A stretch of 64,000 nt of DNA, from IMG/VR virus record IMGVR_UViG_3300028394_000053, positions 1 through 64,000 of that record. One strand, 5' to 3'. Below, piece by piece: positions 53,139 through 63,200 of this stretch; positions within the stretch are counted from its first letter, which is position 1, and each line of letters starts with the position of its first letter. The notes below the pieces were generated by a model that searched no databases, was not told where the DNA came from, and saw nothing but the letters and a program-made list of their open reading frames with translations. Origin of the DNA: a virus. Both the position numbers and the translations under genes were made by a program.

Positions 53139-53789
53139 ATGGCTCGATATCTAAAAGAACACCTCAGCTTCAACCAGGCCAACATTGAATTGTTGACGGA
53201 AGAAGCTGCGGACGGTTCCGGTGGCAAAACTTTGAAACTCAAAGGCATTTGCATCGAAGGCGGCGTAAGAAACGCCAACGAGCGTGTGTATCCTGTTAGT
53301 GAAATAGCCAACGCAGTAAAAACCATCAACGAACAGATTGTATCTGGCCACAGTGTCTTAGGCGAAGTTGATCATCCAGATGATTTGAAAATCAACCTGG
53401 ATCGAGTCAGTCACATGATTGAAAAAATGTGGATGGAAGGCCCTTGCGGTTATGGCACATTAAAAGTATTACCTACGCCAATGGGAGAACTGGTTAAGAC
53501 CATGTTGACCAACGGTGTAAAACTAGGTGTTAGCAGTCGTGGATCAGGAAATGTCAACGACTCCAACGGACATGTCAGTGACTTTGAAATCGTCACTGTG
53601 GATGTGGTTGCCCAACCCAGCGCACCAAATGCGTATCCCACAGCAATCTACGAAGGCCTGCTCAACATGCGTGGCGGACATAGAATTCTGGAGATGGCAA
53701 AAGAAGCCGGGTCGGACAACAAGGTACAGAGATATTTGAAGAAGGAAGTAATGCGCCTGATCCGAGATCTCAAAATAGAGGGGAAATAA
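53139..53789 (+). CDS. gp21: Prohead maturation protease gp21
   Basis: 216 residues. The catalytic elements of the herpes-type prohead protease are visible: GEVDHP with His79, then LGVSSRGSGNV with the active serine at 132 or 133, and an aspartate in DFEIVTVDVV. The N-terminal RNANERVYPVSEI is a conserved gp21 start. It cleaves the scaffold gp22, core proteins and the gp23 propeptide at (L/I)xE sites during head maturation. It lies between the acidic core protein and gp22 with spacings of nine and four bases. Confidence 0.95.
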   Translation: MARYLKEHLSFNQANIELLTEEAADGSGGKTLKLKGICIEGGVRNANERVYPVSEIANAVKTINEQIVSGHSVLGEVDHPDDLKINLDRVSHMIEKMWMEGPCGYGTLKVLPTPMGELVKTMLTNGVKLGVSSRGSGNVNDSNGHVSDFEIVTVDVVAQPSAPNAYPTAIYEGLLNMRGGHRILEMAKEAGSDNKVQRYLKKEVMRLIRDLKIEGK

Positions 53790-53793
53790 CGCT

Positions 53794-54879
53794 ATGTTAG
53801 ATAGTTTAAAACCGTTACTAGATAGCGACTTGATCAACGAGGAAACTCGTAGTGAGATCACTGAAGCTTGGGAAGCCAAGCTAAATGAAGCTCGTGAACA
53901 AGTTCGTGCAGAACTCCGCGAAGAGTTTGCACAACGCTATGAACATGACAAGACAGTAATGGTGGAAGCCCTAGATCGTATGGTAACAGAAGGTCTTGCA
54001 GTAGAACTCGAGCAGGTACGTGCTGAAAAGCAATCACTTGCAGAAGATCGTGTCAGGTTCCAAGCCAAAATGAAAGAAAGTTCCACCAAGTTTAACGACT
54101 TTATGGTAACCAAATTGGCTGAAGAAATCGGCGAACTGCGTAAAGATCGCAAGATGCACACAGAAGGTGTTTCTAAATTAGAATCCTTTGTAGTACATGC
54201 ACTTGCACGTGAGATTCGTGAATTTGCACAAGACAAACAAGATGTTGTTGAAACTAAAGTTCGTCTAGTGCGTGAAGCTCGCAAACAGTTGGAAACACTC
54301 AAGGCACGTTTCGTAACAGAATCTGCCAAGAAAATGTCCAACGCTGTTGGCCGTCATCTCAAGGCTGAACTTGGTCAGTTGCAGGAAGACATCAAAGTTG
54401 CTCGCGAGAACAATTTTGGTCGTAGAATCTTTGAAGCATACGCAGCAGAATTTGGTGCTACTCACTTAAATGAGAAAGCAGAAGTTCGTAAATTGCACGA
54501 CGTTATTGCCAGAAGAGAACAGCAACTAGGCGAAGCCATCAAACTCGGTGCTAAAGCAAAAACTTTAGTTGAGAGTAAAGAACGCGAAATACGCATAATC
54601 CGCGAATCCAATCAGCGTGAAAGCGCCATGGAAGAATTGCTTGCTCCTTTAAACCAGGAAAAGGCAGCTGTAATGCGTAATTTGTTGGAAAGTGTACAGA
54701 CAGCTAGACTGTCCGGTGCTTTCGAAAAGTATCTACCAGCTGTGTTGGCAGACCGATCTGTAAAAGCTTCTAAAGTGATTACCGAAAACGTTTCCGTTGC
54801 AACTGGCGATAAATCTGCCCGTGTCCAGGAAGAAGATCGCAGTAATGTGATTGACCTCAAGCGTCTGGCAGGGCTGTAA
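53794..54879 (+). CDS. gp22: Prohead scaffold protein gp22
   Basis: 361 residues, MLDSLKPLLDSDLINEETRS onward (the N terminus typical of gp22: LKPLLDSDLINEET). The rest is charged coiled coil: EAWEAKLNEAREQVRAELRE and then SKLESFVVHALAREIREFAQ. The high Glu/Lys/Gln content and helix predict an elongated scaffold, as expected. It is degraded by gp21 after shell assembly. Positioned between gp21 and gp23, as in T4. Confidence 0.93.
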   Translation: MLDSLKPLLDSDLINEETRSEITEAWEAKLNEAREQVRAELREEFAQRYEHDKTVMVEALDRMVTEGLAVELEQVRAEKQSLAEDRVRFQAKMKESSTKFNDFMVTKLAEEIGELRKDRKMHTEGVSKLESFVVHALAREIREFAQDKQDVVETKVRLVREARKQLETLKARFVTESAKKMSNAVGRHLKAELGQLQEDIKVARENNFGRRIFEAYAAEFGATHLNEKAEVRKLHDVIARREQQLGEAIKLGAKAKTLVESKEREIRIIRESNQRESAMEELLAPLNQEKAAVMRNLLESVQTARLSGAFEKYLPAVLADRSVKASKVITENVSVATGDKSARVQEEDRSNVIDLKRLAGL

Positions 54880-54906
54880 AATCAGATAGAAAAAAAGGAG
54901 ACTTAA

Positions 54907-56103
54907 ATGTCACAAGAATTATTAGAAAGTCGTTGGGATGAGACTAAAGATGCGTTGCTAGAAGGCTTAAACGGCTCAAAGCGCAATTCGATGGCAGTAA
55001 TCCTTGAAAATACCAAGAAGTACTTGCGTGAAAATGCATCTTCTGGTTCTACTGCTAGTGGTAACATCGCTACATTAAACAGAGTGATTCTACCAGTTAT
55101 CAGACGTGTTATGCCAACTGTTATCGCTAACGAGTTGGTTGGTGTTCAGCCAATGACAGGTCCAGTAGGTCAAATCCACACCTTGCGTGTAAGATACGCA
55201 AACAGCTTGACTGACAACAGCCAAGCAGCAACTAGTGTAACAGCCGGCCAAGAAGCATTGAGCCCGTTCACTATTGCAACTGCATACTCCACAGTTCCGG
55301 CTGGTACTAATACTGCAAGTGGTTACACTGGCAATAACACAGCTACCATGGAAGGTACTGGCGGTAAGCAGATCTCTGTACAGATCTTGAAACAGGCTGT
55401 TGAAGCCAAGACTCGTAAGTTACAAGCACGTTGGACTTTTGAATCTGCACAAGACGCACAAGCCATGCATGGTATTGACGTTGAAGCAGAAATCATGGCT
55501 GCTCTTGCACAAGAGATCACAGCTGAGATTGATCAAGAGATTCTCTTGAGCTTGTCAACATTGGCTGCAACTGAGTACACATACAACCAAGCTACTGTAA
55601 GTGGTACTGCTACATTCGTTGGTGACGAGCACGCTGCTTTGGCTGTTCTTATCAATCGTGTTGCAAACTTGATCGCTCAGCGTACACGTCGTGGCGCTGG
55701 TAACTGGGCTGTTGTATCTCCAGCAAGTTTAACTGTACTACAAAGTGCAACAACTAGTGCGTTTGCTAGAACCACAGAAGGTACTTTTGAAGCTCCTACA
55801 AACACCAAGTTTGTTGGTACTTTAAACGGTGCTATGCGTGTGTTTGTAAACAGCTATGCTCAAGACACAGCAAGTGTATTGGTCGGTTACAAAGGCACTT
55901 CAGAAGCTGATGCTGCTGCGTTCTACTGCCCATACATTCCGTTAATGAGTAGTGGCGTTGTTCTAGATCCGTCAACCTTCGAACCAGTCGTGTCATTTAT
56001 GACACGTTATGGCTTCGTCGAGCTCACCAATACTGCAAGTTCCTTCGGTAACGCAGCAGATTATGTTGGGGAGATAGCCGTCCAAAACTTATCATTCTCC
56101 TAA
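54907..56103 (+). CDS. gp23: Major capsid protein gp23
   Basis: 398 residues from an ATG six bases after AAGGAG. The HK97-fold gp23 pattern is clear: MAVILENTKKYLRENAS near 29, LPVIRRVMPTVIANELVG, VQPMTGPVGQIHTLRVRY and near the C terminus PYIPLMSSGVVLDPSTFEPV. An IxE sequence (residues 32-34, ILE) could be the gp21 cleavage site, but this is weak. At 398 residues it is shorter than T4 gp23 (521) and typical for aquatic relatives. A strong terminator follows at 56142-56166, closing the head operon. Confidence 0.96.
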   Translation: MSQELLESRWDETKDALLEGLNGSKRNSMAVILENTKKYLRENASSGSTASGNIATLNRVILPVIRRVMPTVIANELVGVQPMTGPVGQIHTLRVRYANSLTDNSQAATSVTAGQEALSPFTIATAYSTVPAGTNTASGYTGNNTATMEGTGGKQISVQILKQAVEAKTRKLQARWTFESAQDAQAMHGIDVEAEIMAALAQEITAEIDQEILLSLSTLAATEYTYNQATVSGTATFVGDEHAALAVLINRVANLIAQRTRRGAGNWAVVSPASLTVLQSATTSAFARTTEGTFEAPTNTKFVGTLNGAMRVFVNSYAQDTASVLVGYKGTSEADAAAFYCPYIPLMSSGVVLDPSTFEPVVSFMTRYGFVELTNTASSFGNAADYVGEIAVQNLSFS

Positions 56104-56141
56104 TCAGAGATTGTTTGTTTATTTCTCAGGGATGGGAAGAC

Positions 56142-56166
56142 AAAAACCACCGCAAGGTGGTTTTTT
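56142..56166 (+). terminator. Intrinsic terminator after gp23
   Basis: A stem ACCACC/GGTGGT with GCAA loop, extended by A/T pairs (AAAA before, TTTT after), is followed by a run of T (TTTTTTG). This is a standard rho-independent terminator; its A-rich 5' side also allows use from the other strand. Confidence 0.88.
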
Positions 56167-56201
56167 GTTGGCTACAATAATCCTGGCTAATAAGTATGTA
56201 G

Positions 56202-57266
56202 ATGTTGTTTTACTATAGCGATTTTAATTCTCTCTGCGCCCGAGACACTGACAGATCTTATCTTGAACAATTTTTTGATCAACGCTGTTTAATTATAACT
56301 GACAGCAATCTCAATTGGGTTGATCTGGATCAGGTCCGTGCTATTGTACACAAACAGGGTATACAACTCATCCTTGTAGACCTGACCCACAATCCTTACC
56401 CAGACGCAGATCCCGACCGTAGGCCCACACCTCGTTCAATACAACAACAGTATTCCACTATTGCCACCACTCAAGTGCTTACGTCGGACTACCGGTATTA
56501 TTACGATCCAGATCCTGACTTTGTGTTTTTTCCATTGTTTCTATGGTTGTTCAGCACACGTCAGCCTGTGTGGTATGCCCGAGCCACTTACGACGCTGGC
56601 CTTGAAAAATCTAGAAGTATCATGTGCCTAAACAGCACACAATCCTGGCACAGGATCTATCTGTTTGGCCAGTTGGTTGAATGTCCCGGTTTTGATCAAA
56701 TTGACTACAGTTTTGTATTTCCTTTAGGAGATGTGCTAGAACGACTACCAATTCCTGAGTACATGACCGCAACAGAACTAGATCACATACGTCTTTACCA
56801 AGATCGCCTGCCCATCAGATTAAAAAATGATGGGGTTGCACAAAAAAACGATGTGGGAGTAGGGCACCCTGTTTATAATCAGTGTGCCATTAATATTGTT
56901 ACAGAAACCAGCATAACCGAAGGAGTTATTGTATCAGAAAAAACATGCAAACCATTTATGGCCTATCAGATACCCGTTATTGTTGGGCCCATTGGCGGCT
57001 CACAATTTCTTGAGGACATTGGGCTTGACATGTTTGCAGACTACATACCGTGGACAACATGGGATTCGGTAGCGGATCATAAACTCCGGATCAGACAGAT
57101 AGTAGAGTTTGTAGACGGACTATTAGCCAACCCAGATGCTATATTAACAACCCATCAAGGATTCCGGGATCGATTGATAAAGAACAAACTGTACTTTCAC
57201 AGTACAGAATTTCAAGATCTGTTATTACACCAGATCAGGAAGCAAAAACTTTCGAACCCTAGGTAA
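56202..57266 (+). CDS. Exostosin/glycosyltransferase-like protein
   Basis: 354 residues starting MLFYYSDFNSLCARDTDRSY. The C-terminal half has INIVTETSITEGVIVSEKTC followed by KPFMAYQIPVIVGPIGGSQF, the same VTET...EK.WKP pattern as the minus-strand gene at 656-1708, so they are paralogues. The N-terminal half carries YDPDPDFVFFPLFLWLFST. It probably transfers or binds a sugar in a surface glycan or virion modification. It has no own visible promoter beyond the terminator region. Its 3' end overlaps the 3' end of the convergent gene 57225-58118 by 42 bases. Confidence 0.65.
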   Translation: MLFYYSDFNSLCARDTDRSYLEQFFDQRCLIITDSNLNWVDLDQVRAIVHKQGIQLILVDLTHNPYPDADPDRRPTPRSIQQQYSTIATTQVLTSDYRYYYDPDPDFVFFPLFLWLFSTRQPVWYARATYDAGLEKSRSIMCLNSTQSWHRIYLFGQLVECPGFDQIDYSFVFPLGDVLERLPIPEYMTATELDHIRLYQDRLPIRLKNDGVAQKNDVGVGHPVYNQCAINIVTETSITEGVIVSEKTCKPFMAYQIPVIVGPIGGSQFLEDIGLDMFADYIPWTTWDSVADHKLRIRQIVEFVDGLLANPDAILTTHQGFRDRLIKNKLYFHSTEFQDLLLHQIRKQKLSNPR

Positions 57267-58118
57267 CTCAAACAACATCTTGGGTAGTTGATTGTGTGGG
57301 AAAGGTTTCAACACTGAATCTGGTTGCCAAGTTAAACTGGCACCCGCTTCAAATCTAAGTCCTTGCTGGGCATGTGCCTGATGTCCCTTGTTTGGCGCAT
57401 GAGCGAACGATTGACTTTTTATCTTGACTAACGCATCTCCGCCCATCCAGCTAAAATGCCAACCAAAATCGTCAAATATTACCCCATTCAGGGTGGGTGT
57501 AACCGGTGGCACCGGAAGATGATAACTGCATCTGACGCGATGTGGTGTAGTCTGTTTCATTACAGAGTTACTGCAAATGCTCATGGCAGTGCGCCAAGTA
57601 AACGGCCAACCGGCCAGTCCATACGGACGTAAATCAGCACGCCCATACAGATTGATCAAGGGCAACTTTACAATATTATTGGGATTGTTACGGGCCACAT
57701 TTAAAGCAAATCCTATATGCTCAGGATTGATGATCTCGTCACAGTCGCTCATCAAGATCCAGGCAGTGTCATCAATTTGATCTAGTATCTGCATGATTGC
57801 ATTGCGCTGTATTCTTTCACGGGCCACGGCCATTATGCTGGCAACATCGCCTCTATCATCCGGATACATGGCTGTAAGATCCTGCTGTTGTAACGGCAGA
57901 TCTATATCTTCAGCATAGTGTAATTCCAGCACAGTGATACGATCTGCTGGAAGACCCAGCTCAGCAATCAATTGTTTTACCTGGAACTGTCTTGGCAAGC
58001 CACTGAAAGTTCTATCAGCTTCGGCTATCACAAAATGATCCACATGATCTCGTAGTAGATTGATCCTTAGCTCTAGTAGCTCGCGCTCGTTGAAGTAAGG
58101 AAAATAATCAATCAGCAT
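57225..58118 (-). CDS. GT17-type N-acetylglucosaminyltransferase-like protein
   Basis: 297 residues from MLIDYFPYFNERELLELRIN. The ATG at 58118 shares a base with the stop of the upstream gene (TAATG), so it is preferred over an ATG five codons earlier. The sequence DYFPYFNERELLELRINLLR, then DHVDHFVIAEADRTFSG and ILMSDCDEIINPE, follows glycosyltransferase family 17 (beta-1,4-mannosyl-glycoprotein GlcNAc transferase). The DCDE acidic motif fits a metal-binding site. Its role in a phage is probably glycan modification of the host surface or virion. It belongs to a two-gene minus-strand unit with the TPR-glycosyltransferase. Confidence 0.8.
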   Translation of the reverse strand: MLIDYFPYFNERELLELRINLLRDHVDHFVIAEADRTFSGLPRQFQVKQLIAELGLPADRITVLELHYAEDIDLPLQQQDLTAMYPDDRGDVASIMAVARERIQRNAIMQILDQIDDTAWILMSDCDEIINPEHIGFALNVARNNPNNIVKLPLINLYGRADLRPYGLAGWPFTWRTAMSICSNSVMKQTTPHRVRCSYHLPVPPVTPTLNGVIFDDFGWHFSWMGGDALVKIKSQSFAHAPNKGHQAHAQQGLRFEAGASLTWQPDSVLKPFPHNQLPKMLFELPRVRKFLLPDLV

Positions 58119-59266
58119 TAGACCTTGAACCAAGTGAGATATTGATGTACCTTGTCTGTTACACTTGCCCAGTCAGCCATTTTAGGCTGCCGGAACAAAC
58201 GAGCTGTGCTGTACCATGGGCTTGAATCACGGTTCAACAGCCAGCGCCAATCCAGTGCAAACCAACTGAGCATGACCCAGGTTGGACGACCCAGCGCACC
58301 CGATAGATGTGCTATGGCTGTGTCAACACTTAGCACCACATCACAGTGATGTATCAAGGCAGCACTGTCAGCAAAGCTCTGTATGCTTCCTGGATAACAG
58401 GCCACTCCAGATGCTACCAGTGCGGCATTTTCTTCATCAGTGCAATCGACTTGTAGATTGATCCATTCATAGGTGGGATTGCGCTGTATCAGGCGTAGCA
58501 TTTCGGCAAACGGCATACCTTTGTGTCGGTTGATCCAGGTGTCTCTACGACCCGACCAGCAAAAGCCCACACGCAATCTGCGCTTTAGGCCTAGTTTTTC
58601 TTGCCATGCTCGTGCCTTCTCAGCATTGGGGGCTAGATAATACTGTACATGGCCAAGATTTTCTAGAGTATTTCCAATCACTCCAGGAATACTCATGATT
58701 GGAATCCAGTAATCAAATCCTGTTGGGGTTTCCTCGTAAGGTATCAATTTTGTTATGCTGTTGCTATTTTGGAATAACGGAATAAGGCTGGCATTTACAT
58801 GTACCCAGACCTGTGCTCCACGCTGGGCTAGATCGCCCACAAAGCGTATAAATTGTAAGTTGTCACCGTGTCCTTGTTCGCCTACTACCAGGACGACTTT
58901 GTCTTTGATATCTTGACCAGTCCACCTGGGTTGTTCATACTTGGGCAACAGGCCGTTTAGGTGCTCGTACTGCCAGCGCCATTCGTATTGCGGCCATCCG
59001 TTTTTGTAGTCACCCATGAGCAACCAGGCCACGGCCAAATTGAATTTGGCAGTGATATTACCAGGATCCAGTTGTATGGCTCGCTGTAAAAAAGCGATGG
59101 CACCTTCGGGTTCAGCGCATTCTCTAAGCACATTGCCGTAGTTGTTGAAACCAGCGGCGCAGTTCCTGTCCAGGGCGATAGCCTGTACATAACAGGCCAG
59201 TGCAGCCTCAGGATTGTTTTGTTCTCTGTGAGTGTTGCCTTGGGCAATTAGATCGTTGGTATTCAT
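58118..59266 (-). CDS. TPR domain glycosyltransferase-like protein
   Basis: 382 residues from MNTNDLIAQGNTHREQNNPE. The longer frame from 59389 adds residues that look non-coding, and the first TPR repeat begins at this ATG. Residues 1-100 are two to three TPR units (NPEAALACYVQAIALDRNCA, then PEGAIAFLQRAIQLDPGNIT). The rest is a GT9/GT41-like transferase: LVVGEQGHGDNLQFIRFVGD, GFCWSGR and VLSVDTAIAHLSGALGRPTW, ending in DSSPWYSTARLFRQ. The H-G-D and the VDTA..HL.GALG motif are typical of the nucleotide-binding half. It likely acts with the GT17-like gene that follows. Confidence 0.8.
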   Translation of the reverse strand: MNTNDLIAQGNTHREQNNPEAALACYVQAIALDRNCAAGFNNYGNVLRECAEPEGAIAFLQRAIQLDPGNITAKFNLAVAWLLMGDYKNGWPQYEWRWQYEHLNGLLPKYEQPRWTGQDIKDKVVLVVGEQGHGDNLQFIRFVGDLAQRGAQVWVHVNASLIPLFQNSNSITKLIPYEETPTGFDYWIPIMSIPGVIGNTLENLGHVQYYLAPNAEKARAWQEKLGLKRRLRVGFCWSGRRDTWINRHKGMPFAEMLRLIQRNPTYEWINLQVDCTDEENAALVASGVACYPGSIQSFADSAALIHHCDVVLSVDTAIAHLSGALGRPTWVMLSWFALDWRWLLNRDSSPWYSTARLFRQPKMADWASVTDKVHQYLTWFKV

Positions 59267-59311
59267 GGCAATATTTAATCTGGGCACTGGTCCGGCAAAA
59301 TATTTCTTCAC

Positions 59312-59319
59312 CATAAATA
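59312..59319 (+). promoter_or_regulatory. Late promoter box (CATAAATA) upstream of the virion gene at 59414
   Basis: CATAAATAC lies about 95 bases before the ATG at 59414. The stretch between contains an inverted repeat (GTTCA at 59323 and TGAAC near 59350) and then TAAGGAGA before the start. It fits the NATAAATA pattern but the leader would be long for a late promoter. Confidence 0.4.
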
Positions 59320-59413
59320 CTTGTTCAACGCAATCAGGCGTTTTATGCTGAACGGGCAACCCAACAGCGTAGCAGAATAGAACCTGCATTGGACTTCTTT
59401 AAGGAGAAAACAA

Positions 59414-60118
59414 ATGGGCCGTCCTTTAAAAATTAAAAAATCAACCACCATAGACATTGGTTTCAATGACTTTGGTAACCTAGAAGTGCCTGTGATTCCA
59501 ACTGGCATGACCACTACAGACTTTATTGGTGTAGTCGGTGGTGCCAACGCCGGTATTGCAACAGCTGCCTATCCAGTAGTGGCCTGTGATGCCAACATCA
59601 ACGGCGTAGGCAACACCGCCGCTTATATCATACGTCAAAAAGGTGCAACCAAATACCTGGTTGGATCTACAGCCGCTACTACTGCTGCAAATATTGTGGC
59701 CGGCAGTAGTTATCGTATTGTCAGTGTAGGAACTACAACATTTACCGCAATTGGTGCACCAGTTACAGCCACAGTGGGCGATATTTTCACAGCCAATCAA
59801 GCTGGTACCGGATCTGGTACTGTAAACCTGGTAGGGCAGTGCTTGTTGGCCAATCAGGCCAATGCGGCATTACTGACAGCCAACACCATGAGTATTACTT
59901 TCAGCTACGATGGCAATCCAGCCAACGTGACACCGGTAGCAAAATTGGAAAACTTGTATGTGTGGAATTACAACAGCTCGAACACAGCCAACACACAGTT
60001 CAGTTCTACATTCTTTGACACCGGTAATACCACGCCCAAGTCCGGAGCCGAAGTTGAAACATTCACCAATGCAACTGGCGATATTGTGCTTGGGTTGATC
60101 ACAAACTACACATCCTAA
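59414..60118 (+). CDS. Virion structural protein
   Basis: 234 residues starting MGRPLKIKKSTTIDIGFNDF. This start is typical of a structural protein of marine T4-like phages. Residues 85-140 contain SSYRIVSVGTTTFTAIGAPV and GDIFTANQAGTGSGTV, a beta module also present in the giant baseplate protein (GNTYTITSLGTVTSPTNFTL, GTPFIATGAGTGTGTATI). The ending FDTGNTTPKSGAEVETFTNA is beta-rich. It is probably part of tail or fibre. Strong ribosome-binding site AAGGAGA seven bases upstream. A hairpin follows the stop codon. Confidence 0.7.
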   Translation: MGRPLKIKKSTTIDIGFNDFGNLEVPVIPTGMTTTDFIGVVGGANAGIATAAYPVVACDANINGVGNTAAYIIRQKGATKYLVGSTAATTAANIVAGSSYRIVSVGTTTFTAIGAPVTATVGDIFTANQAGTGSGTVNLVGQCLLANQANAALLTANTMSITFSYDGNPANVTPVAKLENLYVWNYNSSNTANTQFSSTFFDTGNTTPKSGAEVETFTNATGDIVLGLITNYTS

Positions 60119-60139
60119 TAGTGACATAACTGGCCATAC

Positions 60140-60159
60140 GATCCCGCTACGGCGGGATC
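60140..60159 (+). terminator. GC-rich hairpin after the virion gene
   Basis: GATCCCGC (60140-60147), loop TACG, GCGGGATC (60152-60159) form an 8-base perfect stem, 22 bases after the stop codon. There is no U-run after it (TTGAG follows), so it may be a weak terminator or a processing/stability hairpin. Confidence 0.6.
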
Positions 60160-60244
60160 TTGAGAATTTAGAATCACAAGAAAATAGTAGCAGATAACCC
60201 AGATTTGCCAGCGATTGGTAAATACATCATAATAGGAGAATACC

Positions 60245-63200
60245 GTGGCCGTCACAAGAATAAAAAATAACCAGATCACTGATGCATCAGCTGGCAATAC
60301 CCAACTAGGTATCAATGCAAATACTAAAGTACAAGATCATAGCGTAACTTCAATCAAGTTAGCCAACAACATCACTTATGGTTCAGACCTTACCATCACA
60401 GGTAACTTGAGTGTGACTGGTACAACCACCGCGGTTGATACCACATATACCAACATCCAAGATCCCCTAATCGTATTAGCGGATGGACAAACAGCCAATA
60501 CTCCTACTGTGGACATTGGCTATATCGGTCTACGTGGAAATGCAGCATCTGGTAATATTGCTTCGTTCTGGAACGAAGCCAACAGCACATTTACTGTGGC
60601 CTACACCAATTCTGGTGTTATGGACAACACTGTCGTTGCTATCAACAGCTATGCAGACTTTAAGGCCAACAATATCAACACAGTAACCAATGTCAGTGCT
60701 GGTGCAAACGTCAATGTTGGCGGCAATGTAAATGTAACCAATAATGTAAGTGCTGGTGGTAATATTGTTGCCGTTGTTGACATAACCGGCGGAAATATCT
60801 TCACTGCCAACACTGTAAGTGCAGGCGGTAATGTAGAAGGCAATGCTATACTTGCTCGTAACAGTGGCAACATCAGCACAGCAGGCAATGTTTATGGTGC
60901 TAACGTATTGGCAACTGTAGTAAGTGCTAGTAGTAACGTAACTGGTGGCAATATCAACACAGGCGGATCTGTCAGTGCTGGTGGCAATGTGTCTGCAATC
61001 GCAGTAAGTGCCAGTGGCAATGTAACTGCCAACAATGTAACAGTTGGAAACATTGTAAGTGCAATTGGTAACATTGTTACCAGCAATTTCTTTGTAGGTG
61101 ATGGATACTATATCAGCAACATCAACCCAGGTAACATTGGTACTCCGACCAAGATTCAAAACGGCGGAACCTATGCCAACGCAACTGCAGCAAACGCCAA
61201 CCTAACAATCGCTGTTGGGTCAAGCAGTAACCTAGTAGCCACATTCTATGACACTGGTGTCAACATCAACGGCAATGTAAGTTCAAGCGGTAATATTATC
61301 GCTGTTGCCAATGTAGACGGTGCAAATGTAAATGCCACAACAATTTCTGCTACTGCAAATATAACTGGTGGTAACGTCATATTTGGTTCTGGTGATGTAA
61401 CTGGAACTGGCAACGTATTTGCTGGTAATGTATTTTTTGGCGCCGGTGTTGCAAGCGGAACTGGTGATGTATTTGGCGGCAATTTCTACGCTGGAACCGA
61501 TGTAAGTGCCGGCGGCAATGTTGACGCTAACAATGTAAACGTAACAACCAATGTAAGTGTGGGTGCCAATGTAATTGGTGGCAATGTATTAAGCAACGGT
61601 GCGTTATCAGCAACTGGCACTGCCAATGTTGGTAATTTGGTCACCAACGGTTTGATATCAGCCACAGGCAATGCTCAAATTGGCAATATCTTAACAGGCG
61701 GTCAAGTAAGTGCAAGCGGCAACGTAACCGGCAACGTATTGGTTGGTAGCTTTGCCGAAGTAACAAACACAGCCAATGTTGGTAATTTGACCACACAAGG
61801 CTTTATCAGCGCAACAGGCAATGCTCAAATTGGTAACGTTCTAACTGCCGGTCGAGTAAGTGCAACTGGCGATGTGTTTGGTAACAATGTATCAGCTGTG
61901 GCCAATGTCAACGGTGCAAATGTCAATGCTACAAATGTATACGTTACCAAAGTCAGCGCAAGCGGCAATGTTATAGCTGGTAATGTGATCAGTAACTTCT
62001 TATACAGTGACGGCAGTGCGTTAACAATCAGTGCAGTTGGCACTAATAGCGGTATCAGCATCCTAACAAACGGAACTGGTAACATTGGTGTTGGTAGCAC
62101 ATACATCAACAACTTGGCAAATCCAGAACAGCCACAAGATGCGGCAACCAAGCAGTATGTAGATGACGTGGCTCAAGGACTCAACATCCATGACAGTACC
62201 AGTGCTGCTACCGGCAACACCTTGGCAAATATCACCGGCGGTACTATAACATACTACAACGGTCCAGCCAATAACGGTGTTGGTGCTACCCTGACCACAA
62301 CCGGTTCATATACCAACATTGACGGTGTGGCTATTAACGTAGCCAACACACGTATCTTGGTCAGGGCAGAAGCCAATGCAGTGTTCAACGGTATCTATGT
62401 TTATTCCAATGCAACAGCTATTACTCGTGCCGCAGATTACAACCAAGTGCCAGAAGTTGAAGCTGGTGACTTTGTGTTCAACTTGTACGGTAATGTATAT
62501 GGCAATACCAGCTGGGTACAAACCAGCAACGTCAGCAACGTGGGACAAGCTGGAAACAACATTGTGTTCACACAGTTCTCTGGTCAAGGTACATACATAC
62601 AAGGTAACGGTATTGCTATCGTTGCTAACGAAATCAGCACCAGAATCAATACTGGCAACCTAGAGTATGATGGATCTGGTAACCTACAAGTATCAACCAG
62701 TGCTCAATTCACTACTCCAGCTCTTGGATCAGCAACTGGTACAACAATCAGCTTGACTGGCAACGTAACTGCAAGTGCTGTTGGTGCAACAGAACTCAGT
62801 GCAAGTGGCAATGTTTACGGCGGTAATGTAAGTGCAGCAGGCACTATTGTTGCTGTGGCAAACATAGCCGGCGGTAACTTGTTGACTGGCAACGCGATCA
62901 GTGCAACTGCTACAATCACTGGTGGTAATTTGGTTACAGGTGGATTCCTCAGCGTTGCAGGAAATGCGTTTGTTGGTAACTTGAGCATAGTCGGTAACGT
63001 ATTCAGCGATATTAATATGCTGACCAATATCACAACTGGTGGTTATATAACTGCTATTGGTAATGTAAGTGGTGGAAACGTAAATGCTGTAGCCAATATA
63101 TCAGCAACAGGAAATGTAGTTGGCGGCAACATTATATTTGGTTCTGGTGTTGTAAGTGGAACTGGTAATGTCACAGGCGGTAACGTGATATTTGGCTCTG

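Noticed and set aside
60530-61159. A 209-residue minus-strand Cys/Thr/Ile-rich frame
   Set aside because: It is the antisense reading of the GNV repeats in the giant fibre; the plus-strand frame is open for over 3.7 kb with a ribosome-binding site.
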